Source: JBAYDV01 sp041668045 (lineage in GTDB: Bacteria > Bacteroidota > Bacteroidia > Bacteroidales > UBA932). From it: DNA of 9,452 nucleotides. Made by a program: the position numbers and the translations under genes. The stretch is taken from NCBI GenBank assembly GCA_041668045.1, contig JBAYDV010000077.1, positions 1 through 9,452 on the forward strand, given 5' to 3'. Below, in pieces: positions 1 through 5,749 of this stretch (positions within the stretch are counted from its first letter, which is position 1; each line of letters opens with the position of its first letter). The notes below the pieces were generated by a model. It worked only from the letters and a program-made list of their open reading frames with translations, was not told the origin of the DNA and did not search any database.

Positions 1-692
1 AATATAATATATCTGAAGTATCAGTAAGAAAAGATTTAAGCATATTAGAAGACCAAAAGTTACTTATAAGAGTAAAAGGTGGTGCTATTCTAGCTAATCA
101 AAATAATTTTGTCGATGTACCTATTATTAATAAGCAGCAGATTCATATTAATGAAAAGAAAGTAATAGGAATAAAAGCTGCATCTTTGATTAAAGAAAAT
201 GACACTATTATAATAGATTCAGGAACTACGACTCTCGAAGTCGCTAAAAACCTCAAATCTTTTAATAATTTAACTATTATTACAAATGGAATAAATACAG
301 CTTCTTGCCTGGCTGAGTATGATAGATTCTCTGTAATAATATTAGGAGGCTATCTAAGACATGAATCATTATCAACTATAGGAATGCAGGCGGAATCTAC
401 CATGAAAGCGCATTTATGTGATAAACTTTTTTTAGGTGTAGATAGTTGTAATTTTCAGAGAGGATTATCAACTCCTAATTCTGAAGAAGCCCGTCTTAAT
501 CAGATAATGATCGAAGCTGCAGATGAAGTTATAGCAGTACTTGATTCAAGTAAATTTGAAAAAAAGAGTTTTTCTTTAATAGCTCCTCTGACTTCTATTG
601 ATACTATCGTCACTGATAGTGGAATAAAAAAAGAAACTAAAGACTATATAGAAAAACTTGGAATAACATTATATATAGTAGATACTAATTAA
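1..692 (+). CDS. DeoR/GlpR-family transcriptional repressor, 5' truncated by window edge
   Basis: Cytoplasmic DNA-binding regulator of the DeoR/GlpR/AgaR type, a family that usually represses sugar genes and is released by a sugar phosphate. The frame is open from base 3 and gives 229 visible residues; the family is usually about 250, so roughly 20-25 N-terminal residues lie outside. Visible residues 4-28 carry the second half of the DeoR winged helix, including VSVRKDLSILE and the R-x-KGGA end. The DeoRC effector domain follows: DSGTTT at 72-77 (phosphosugar-binding loop), ITNG at 93-96, LGVDS at 144-148 and GLSTPNSEEA at 154-163, much like AgaR. A TTG at 186 is internal, because the conserved helix lies upstream of it. 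The stop is 11 bases before a DMT transporter gene, so both probably form one operon and the transporter may carry the sugar whose phosphate is sensed. The effector is not identifiable. Confidence 0.92.
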   Translation, partial: YNISEVSVRKDLSILEDQKLLIRVKGGAILANQNNFVDVPIINKQQIHINEKKVIGIKAASLIKENDTIIIDSGTTTLEVAKNLKSFNNLTIITNGINTASCLAEYDRFSVIILGGYLRHESLSTIGMQAESTMKAHLCDKLFLGVDSCNFQRGLSTPNSEEARLNQIMIEAADEVIAVLDSSKFEKKSFSLIAPLTSIDTIVTDSGIKKETKDYIEKLGITLYIVDTN

Positions 693-703
693 AAATTAAC
701 TCA

Positions 704-1600
704 ATGAAAAAGAACAATTGGCTCATATACGCCTTAATAACCATGGTAACATGGGGAGTATGGGGAGCTTTATCAGAAATTCCAGCTAAAGAAGGTTTTC
801 CTTCTACTTTAACTTACGTCGTATGGTCAATAACTATGATTATTTGTGCTTTAATAGCATTAAAAAATATTCATTTTAAATTAGACACCAGAAAAAAATC
901 TATTATGTTAGGCATGACGACAGGCCTACTTGGAGCTGGTGGTCAATTGCTTCTTTTTCAAGCTTTGCTAGACGGACCTGCATATATAATTTTTCCTATT
1001 ACTTCTCTATCTCCTATAGTTACAGTAGTTTTATCTATGTTATTTTTAAAGGAAAAAGCTAAACCATTAAGTATAATAGGAATTATTTTAGCCTTAGTCG
1101 CTATTTTCTGTATATCTTATAGTAATGCTACAGGTGGCGCAGGTAATGGTTTTTTATGGCTCATCTTCGCTATAATTATTTTCATAGCATGGGGAGTACA
1201 AGGCTTTATAATGAAAGTAGCTAACAATAACTCTCCTGACGCTGAAAGTATTTTCGTTTATATGGCTATTTCAGCCGTTTTATTGGTTCCTGTAGCTCTA
1301 TTCATGACAGACTTTAGTTTAGATATCAATTTAGGCTTTAAAGGTCCATATTTATCCTTTATAATTCAAATTCTTAATGCTATCGGAGCTTTATTCTTAG
1401 TATATGCTATGAGATATGGAAAAGCGATGGTAGTTTCTCCATTAACAAATGCTCTTGCACCAGTACTAACAGTAATATTATCATTAATATTATATAAAGT
1501 ATTTCCACCAACTATTCAAATTATGGGAATTATAGCAGCACTAATAGCAGTATTTATATTAAGTAGCGAACCAGACGAAACACCTGTAATTAAGAAATAA
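704..1600 (+). CDS. DMT-superfamily (EamA) inner-membrane transporter, copy 1
   Basis: A 298-residue integral membrane protein with ten hydrophobic segments (about 5-24, 33-53, 66-87, 93-114, 122-139, 149-170, 181-201, 216-236, 241-264, 270-287), the usual length and layout of two EamA repeats. The first repeat ends in the acidic/basic LFLKEK motif at 113-118, typical of EamA proteins. Other marks are GPAYIIFPI at 91-99 and WGVQG at 163-167, both shared with the second transporter in this window. The ATG at 704 lies just downstream of the repressor stop and is followed directly by a Lys-rich start and the first helix; no Shine-Dalgarno is seen, as is normal in Bacteroidota. The DeoR-type regulator upstream suggests a sugar or sugar-derived substrate; this is inference, since DMT proteins also move amino acids, nucleotide sugars and drugs. 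An intrinsic terminator follows 43 bases after the stop. Confidence 0.9.
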   Translation: MKKNNWLIYALITMVTWGVWGALSEIPAKEGFPSTLTYVVWSITMIICALIALKNIHFKLDTRKKSIMLGMTTGLLGAGGQLLLFQALLDGPAYIIFPITSLSPIVTVVLSMLFLKEKAKPLSIIGIILALVAIFCISYSNATGGAGNGFLWLIFAIIIFIAWGVQGFIMKVANNNSPDAESIFVYMAISAVLLVPVALFMTDFSLDINLGFKGPYLSFIIQILNAIGALFLVYAMRYGKAMVVSPLTNALAPVLTVILSLILYKVFPPTIQIMGIIAALIAVFILSSEPDETPVIKK

Positions 1601-1643
1601 TATTTTACACTAGAACCTTTTTATTAATTTTAAACTAAACCTT

Positions 1644-1682
1644 AAGTCTCTTGCTTTATATTAAAGTAAGAGGCTTTTTTTT
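1644..1682 (+). terminator. Rho-independent terminator of the repressor-transporter operon
   Basis: A 15-bp stem pairs 1644-1658 with 1662-1676, with two G-T wobbles (1647/1673 and 1653/1667) and no mismatch, closed by a three-base loop (1659-1661). It runs into an eight-T tract at 1675-1682. It lies 43 bases after the transporter stop. Confidence 0.9.
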
Positions 1683-1693
1683 CATATACATAT

Positions 1694-1732
1694 AAAAAAA
1701 AAAGACACTCAATTTAATTGAATGTCTTTTTT
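1694..1732 (-). terminator. Rho-independent terminator of tRNA-Asn
   Basis: An inverted repeat pairs 1698-1713 with 1717-1732 around a three-base loop, with one C/A mismatch (1708/1722). Read on the - strand it starts right after the 3' end of the tRNA and ends in a run of ten T (complement of 1694-1703). On the + strand it also ends in six T, so it could stop transcription leaking past the preceding terminator. Confidence 0.8.
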
Positions 1733-1733
1733 G

Positions 1734-1807
1734 CTCCGATTCTAGGACTTGAACCTAGGACCCTCTGATTAACAGTCAGATGCTCTAACCAACTGAGCTA
1801 AATCGGA
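1734..1807 (-). tRNA. tRNA-Asn (anticodon GTT)
   Basis: A 74-nt cloverleaf reads on the - strand. The acceptor stem TCCGATT (1807-1801) pairs with AATCGGA (1741-1735), with discriminator G at 1734. The D arm carries AGCTCAGTTGGTTAGAGC. The anticodon arm is TCTGA-CTGTTAA-TCAGA, giving anticodon GTT after U33. The T arm is CTAGG-TTCAAGT-CCTAG. The CCA end is not encoded (the next base is C, then A-rich), so it must be added after transcription. First pair T1-A72 and discriminator G73 fit bacterial tRNA-Asn. It has its own promoter and terminator. Confidence 0.97.
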
Positions 1808-1852
1808 ATTTTATGTCCCTCACATCAGTACTTTATTTCTTGATTGGGATTG

Positions 1853-1883
1853 CAAAAATAGATAAAAAATCTTAATGTCCAAA
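1853..1883 (-). promoter_or_regulatory. Bacteroidota-type promoter of tRNA-Asn
   Basis: On the - strand, TTTG at 1883-1880 is followed after exactly 19 bases by TATTTTTG at 1860-1853, a perfect match to the TTTG / TAnnTTTG sites of the Bacteroidota primary sigma factor. Start would be near 1846, about 39 bases ahead of the mature tRNA, leaving a leader for RNase P to remove. Confidence 0.72.
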
Positions 1884-1972
1884 AAAAAATTAACTTTTTT
1901 TACATTTTTTTTCAAATCCTATTTATTTGCACAAAAAAAAATGATTTATCTCAGAATAAAACAATTTGTTTA

Positions 1973-1980
1973 TATCTTTG
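1973..1980 (+). promoter_or_regulatory. Probable -7 element of the HU-family gene
   Basis: TATCTTTG matches the Bacteroidota TAnnTTTG element fully and is followed by C, as often seen. Start would be near 1987, giving a leader of about 33 bases to the ATG at 2020. No good TTTG is seen 19-21 bases upstream, so the -33 half is weak. The element helps choose the translation start: an in-frame TTG at 1966 would lie upstream of the transcript. Confidence 0.55.
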
Positions 1981-2019
1981 CAACGTATATATATATTTTA
2001 TATTAAATATCTAATTATT

Positions 2020-2829
2020 ATGGATTTACAACTTTTTTCCTCATTAATTAAAGAACTTATTCTTAAAAATGATAAAGTTTACCTCCCAAAACTAGGAAGT
2101 TTTATCACAGATACAGCTCCTGCATACTATTCCGAAAACAGAAAAGTAATCAATCCACCCTATCGTCGTCTTTTTTTCCGTTCTAAAGAAAAACAAGATG
2201 ATGGTTTATTAGTAAATTTATATGCGAAAAAGGCTAATTTATCTATTGAAGAAGCCAGCAATGAAATAAATACTTTTATAGATAATTATATTATTAAATC
2301 TCTTTCTACTAAAAAAAGTGTAGTATTAAATGATTTTGGTACATTTAAAGCTACACCTGAAAATACATATTTCTTCGTCGCTAAAAGTAATCTAGATATC
2401 TTTCCTGACATGAAAGGATTAAATGCTATATCTATTGGACAATTATCTCAAATATCAAAAGATAAACCTGAAGTAGATCTACCAAACGAATTAATAAATA
2501 ACGATAAAGACTCAACGGATAGACCAGAAAATAGAACGCCGAATATAGACTTCGCTAATCAACGAAAAGAAGAGCAGCAAAATAATAATTACAGAATAAA
2601 CAAAAGATATAATGTAGAAGATGACGTATATCAAAACAATTCAAGGCCAATAAACAATAGCCATCCTACTGCACCAACTACATTTTTTAATAAAACAAAC
2701 ACTAGGATTATTTTGGTTGCAATTGGTGTAATAATTTTATCTATTGTTATTTATTCTTTCATAAAAAACAACATTAACGATATATTATATTCTCCTGAAG
2801 AAATAGAGCTTATTAAGAATAATCAATAA
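2020..2829 (+). CDS. CCDC81-type HU-domain protein with C-terminal membrane anchor
   Basis: A 269-residue protein. Residues about 1-60 fit the first, and about 63-140 the second, of the tandem HU domains known as prokaryotic CCDC81-like HU (markers: YLPKLGSFIT at 21-30, PPYRRLFF at 46-53, VVLNDFGTFK at 101-110, NAISI at 135-139). A polar Asn/Lys-rich linker (about 145-225) follows, then one hydrophobic helix at about 229-248 and a 21-residue tail. Published analysis of this family proposes that it ties DNA or partner proteins to the envelope near the division site, usually through a SPOR domain after the helix. Here no SPOR domain is present and no frame break is visible. The start at 2020 is preferred over an in-frame TTG at 1966: the domain begins at once, and the longer version would overlap the promoter. 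The gene converges on the mutarotase gene with 16 bases between stops. Confidence 0.85.
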   Translation: MDLQLFSSLIKELILKNDKVYLPKLGSFITDTAPAYYSENRKVINPPYRRLFFRSKEKQDDGLLVNLYAKKANLSIEEASNEINTFIDNYIIKSLSTKKSVVLNDFGTFKATPENTYFFVAKSNLDIFPDMKGLNAISIGQLSQISKDKPEVDLPNELINNDKDSTDRPENRTPNIDFANQRKEEQQNNNYRINKRYNVEDDVYQNNSRPINNSHPTAPTTFFNKTNTRIILVAIGVIILSIVIYSFIKNNINDILYSPEEIELIKNNQ

Positions 2830-2845
2830 TAGCTGTAATATATTT

Positions 2846-3331
2846 CTATTTGCCTTCCATCTTCTTTCTTAGCGCAGTTTCCTTATCTGATGGCCAATAT
2901 CCACAATCAAGACTTATAAAAGTAGATGAATATGGAATTTTACAATTCGTTTTTAAAATTATAATTTTAAATAATGATGCTGCTTTTTCGAAAAGACTAA
3001 ATATGTCATCATGAGGAATAGTAGTTAATGCCAAATCTTCGAATATATTATTAAAACCAACTTTTAATTGCTTAGTTCCTAATAATAAATCATCATCCAT
3101 ATAGTCAAATTCTGCATCTCTGTATATGATAGGTCTAATATGGTCCGCCTTATTTAATAATTTTAATACTTTATCTGTCACACTTATAATATCTTCACTA
3201 GTATCTATAGTCATTATAGATTCATTTGACTGATATGGATAGGCTGAATCTACTATAGCTATCCAATTTCTGTGTCCCATAAGAGGAAGTAAGGAATCAA
3301 GTTCTTGTTCCCATTTTTTATCTTCTTTCAT
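2846..3331 (-). CDS. RbsD/FucU-like sugar mutarotase
   Basis: A 161-residue cytoplasmic protein, last gene of the five-gene operon. It resembles D-ribose pyranase (RbsD) and L-fucose mutarotase (FucU), ring-shaped enzymes that speed exchange between sugar anomers or ring forms. LMGHRNWIAIVDSAYP at 17-32 matches the N-terminal motif; His20 and Asp28 fall at the same numbers as in E. coli RbsD. IPHDDIF at 105-111 supplies a His like RbsD His106, and IPYSSTFI at 132-139 matches the PYANIIL motif: Tyr134 is kept, but Asn is replaced by Ser/Thr. It is about 20 residues longer than RbsD or FucU. Placement directly after a transporter gene (30-base gap) mirrors rbsD and fucU, which sit in sugar-uptake operons, and suggests action on the imported sugar. 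The sugar cannot be named. No terminator is visible after the stop. Confidence 0.78.
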   Translation of the reverse strand: MKEDKKWEQELDSLLPLMGHRNWIAIVDSAYPYQSNESIMTIDTSEDIISVTDKVLKLLNKADHIRPIIYRDAEFDYMDDDLLLGTKQLKVGFNNIFEDLALTTIPHDDIFSLFEKAASLFKIIILKTNCKIPYSSTFISLDCGYWPSDKETALRKKMEGK

Positions 3332-3361
3332 ATTGTTTAAATTTTATGTTAATTATATTAA

Positions 3362-4273
3362 TTAATCTTTACTTAATAAAAATACAGCATACAAAGCAGC
3401 TATTATCCCTACGATTTGAATCATAGGTGGAAATGTATTATATATTATTAAAGAAATTATTACAGTTAAAACAGGTCCTACAGCATTGACCATAGGAGAA
3501 ACGATCATAGCTTTTCCTTCTCTTAGCGCATAAACGAAGAACAACATCGCTACAGCATTAAGCATCTGAACAAAGAAAGATAAAACTGCCCCATCTCTTC
3601 CCCAATTTATAGTTTCTACAAGATTATTTATAGCGACTCTACTAAAATCCCAATCAAAAACCAGACCTATGGCGAAAGGGACTAATAATAAACCACCTAT
3701 GGCGACATAGATATAAACACTTTCCGAATTTTTAGCACTTTTCTGTGCGAATTTCATAAAATAGCCTTGCACACCCCAGCAGAAGAAAGTTCCTAAAGCA
3801 AATAATAGCCACAATAATCCATGCGAATCACCTCCTGTAGAATTGGAAACAGATATAATTACTATAGCCGAAACAGCTAGAAATATTCCAAAAATACTTT
3901 TTTTCTTAGCTTTCTCTTTTAGAAAAAGTATAGACATTACGACAGTCAGAATAGGAGCTAAAGATATTATTGGAAATATAATATAAGCTGGTCCTTCTTT
4001 TAATGCATTAAATAAGAAAAGTTGTCCACCTGAGCCTAAGAATCCAGCAAGCAAAGCAGGAAACATAGTTTGTTTTGATAAATCTATTTTAAAGTGAATT
4101 ACCAGCAATGCGATTAATGATGTTATCAACATAGCTAAAGCCCATGTTATAAACACTAGACTAGAGGGAAACCCATGTTCGATTGGTATGCTAGATACAG
4201 CACCCCATACACCTACAAACATTGTAGCGATAAACGCATAAATAAGCCACCTTTTATTTTCTTTTGCTTTCAA
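3362..4273 (-). CDS. DMT-superfamily (EamA) inner-membrane transporter, copy 2
   Basis: A 303-residue protein with ten predicted membrane helices and two EamA repeats, colinear with the transporter at 704-1600 and identical to it at roughly half of positions by eye. Shared stretches include GPAYIIFPI (94-102), LFLKEKAK (117-124), WGVQG (166-170) and GKAM.VSP (253-260). The main length difference is a loop of about ten extra residues near 212-226, between helices 7 and 8. The start is ATG at 4273, 11 bases after the stop of the acetylesterase-like gene, and the mutarotase follows 30 bases later, so translation is probably linked along the operon. The neighbours (mutarotase, two envelope lipoproteins) favour a carbohydrate substrate; this is inference, as family membership alone does not set the substrate or direction. 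Confidence 0.9.
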   Translation of the reverse strand: MKAKENKRWLIYAFIATMFVGVWGAVSSIPIEHGFPSSLVFITWALAMLITSLIALLVIHFKIDLSKQTMFPALLAGFLGSGGQLFLFNALKEGPAYIIFPIISLAPILTVVMSILFLKEKAKKKSIFGIFLAVSAIVIISVSNSTGGDSHGLLWLLFALGTFFCWGVQGYFMKFAQKSAKNSESVYIYVAIGGLLLVPFAIGLVFDWDFSRVAINNLVETINWGRDGAVLSFFVQMLNAVAMLFFVYALREGKAMIVSPMVNAVGPVLTVIISLIIYNTFPPMIQIVGIIAALYAVFLLSKD

Positions 4274-4284
4274 ATTAAATTAAA

Positions 4285-5715
4285 TTATTTAGTTATTCCT
4301 TTCCAATTATCAGTTTTAAAAGGACTAGCAGGTAGTCCAATAGAATTATATAGATTACATTCCGGATGCCTACTCCACCCATATCGTACAGACACTGGAT
4401 GCTTTACTTTAGAAGAACTCACTATTACTTTATCTCCTTGAATCTTAGCATCAGCCCAAACGAAAATTTTATTAGTTCCAGCTATAGAAAAGCCTTTTAA
4501 TTCTTTAGAAATAGAATCATTCAAAGGTCCTATTTTTAATCCTTCATATATATGTTTAAATGAAACTATCGCTTTAGAATCTTTAAATTCCACACCATTA
4601 TATATCACTCCTGAATAAGGGATTTTCTCTTTATATGCATCATGTAAAGCTATAAGAGTCAATCTATCAGCTACTATCTCTTCATTTTCCGTACTACTCA
4701 TATTATTTTTCAACAAGTCGATAGTAACGGCCATACCTGTATGTGGAAGATTTAATGTCCTCAGCTGAGCATCTCTTAATTCTGCCATTTGATCTTCGAC
4801 AGGCTCAGTAGTAATTCCATTATAGCTAGGCAATTGTAGATATATAAAAGGAAAATATCCTTGCTCCCACTTCATCCACCAGTTCTTAATCATTAAAGGA
4901 AATAGAGTACGATATTGATGAGCACTTTCAATGTTGGACTCTCCTTGATACCAAACTACTCCTTTCAAGACAAAACGTCGTAATGGATTTATCATACCAT
5001 TATATAATGAACAATATTTGGATACTCCAGAAGAATCAACTACGGCATCTTGATTAAACAGAGTTTCAGAAAAATATGCTAATTTAGATAAGAAATCTCT
5101 ACTCGTCCAATTCTCCACCGTAGTACTACTCTTATCCACTTCGATCAAACCTATAGGAACATTTAATTTATCACTTAAATTCCTGCCAAAACGATATGCG
5201 ATAGAAGAAAAATCACTTAGAGCCTCAGGGCTACATCTCTCCCAGCCATTAGAACACAAAGTATCAACTGGCACATCAGAAGCATTCTCCCCCACTTTAA
5301 ACAATCGTATATTAGGATAATCAGCAGATTGAATCTTGTTTCCCTTAATATTAGAATCATTAATAGAACAAAGCCATACATCTCCTACGAGAACATTATT
5401 AAGAATAAGAGTATCCTCAGATGTAGTAATTATCAAATCATCCCCTTTTGAATTTTCAGAAGCTTTTAAATGATTAAAAGACACCTCCCATCTACCATCA
5501 ATATTCGCTCTATCTCTCTTCGTCCTATTTCTAAAAGATACTTTCACTCTCGCTTCAGGACTAGTCACACCCCAAATCCTCGTCCTCATATTCCTCTGCA
5601 ATACCATATTATCTCCAAAGATATCAGCCACTTCTAATCCAGCATTATTATCCACATACTTGACACAAGAAGACAGCAAAAACAATGTTAAAAATATAAA
5701 TATAACTCTTCTCAT
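4285..5715 (-). CDS. Sialate O-acetylesterase-like lipoprotein, probably catalytically degenerate
   Basis: A 476-residue exported protein with signal peptide 1-16 and lipobox LSSC (Cys17), so probably a lipoprotein. The layout follows Bacteroidota sialate O-acetylesterases (SGNH fold): an early DIFGDNMVLQR motif (31-41), a beta domain, VLVGDVWLCS (108-117), VPIGLIEV (186-193), the well-kept GVVWYQGESN (252-261) and a C-terminal RYGWSRHPECNLYNS...GLPASPF region (444-466). True enzymes remove O-acetyl groups from sugars such as sialic acid. Here the GQSNM motif reads IN-DSNI (118-123) with one extra residue, the glycine pair of the second block reads KSST (195-198), and the DIHP catalytic His position reads SST (Ser341). 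The frame is intact over full length, so it may bind a glycan rather than cut an ester. It lies between a transglutaminase-like lipoprotein (34-base gap) and a transporter (11-base gap). Confidence 0.85.
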   Translation of the reverse strand: MRRVIFIFLTLFLLSSCVKYVDNNAGLEVADIFGDNMVLQRNMRTRIWGVTSPEARVKVSFRNRTKRDRANIDGRWEVSFNHLKASENSKGDDLIITTSEDTLILNNVLVGDVWLCSINDSNIKGNKIQSADYPNIRLFKVGENASDVPVDTLCSNGWERCSPEALSDFSSIAYRFGRNLSDKLNVPIGLIEVDKSSTTVENWTSRDFLSKLAYFSETLFNQDAVVDSSGVSKYCSLYNGMINPLRRFVLKGVVWYQGESNIESAHQYRTLFPLMIKNWWMKWEQGYFPFIYLQLPSYNGITTEPVEDQMAELRDAQLRTLNLPHTGMAVTIDLLKNNMSSTENEEIVADRLTLIALHDAYKEKIPYSGVIYNGVEFKDSKAIVSFKHIYEGLKIGPLNDSISKELKGFSIAGTNKIFVWADAKIQGDKVIVSSSKVKHPVSVRYGWSRHPECNLYNSIGLPASPFKTDNWKGITK

Positions 5716-5736
5716 ACTATTTTTTTAATATTTGTT

Positions 5737-5744
5737 CAAAGATA
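5737..5744 (-). promoter_or_regulatory. Possible internal -7 element before the acetylesterase-like gene
   Basis: On the - strand TATCTTTG (5744-5737) is a full match to TAnnTTTG, identical to the element of the HU gene, and lies in the largest gap of the operon. Start would be near 5730, 15 bases before the ATG. No TTTG is found at the proper distance upstream, so this may be chance in AT-rich DNA. Confidence 0.35.
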
Positions 5745-5749
5745 ATAAT

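Noticed and set aside
186..188. TTG as start of the DeoR-type gene
   Set aside because: The frame stays open back to base 3 and encodes the DeoR DNA-binding helix and KGGA motif, so the true start is outside the window.
1734..1807. tRNA-Asn as an integration site for a mobile element
   Set aside because: No integrase gene, and no repeat of the tRNA 3' end was noticed elsewhere in the window.
1966..1968. TTG as start of the HU-type gene
   Set aside because: It overlaps the TATCTTTG promoter element and would add 18 residues unrelated to the HU domain; ATG at 2020 fits better.
4175..4441. An 88-codon open frame on the + strand
   Set aside because: It is antisense to the transporter and acetylesterase-like genes, and its translation looks like no domain; both opposite-strand genes have clear family motifs.
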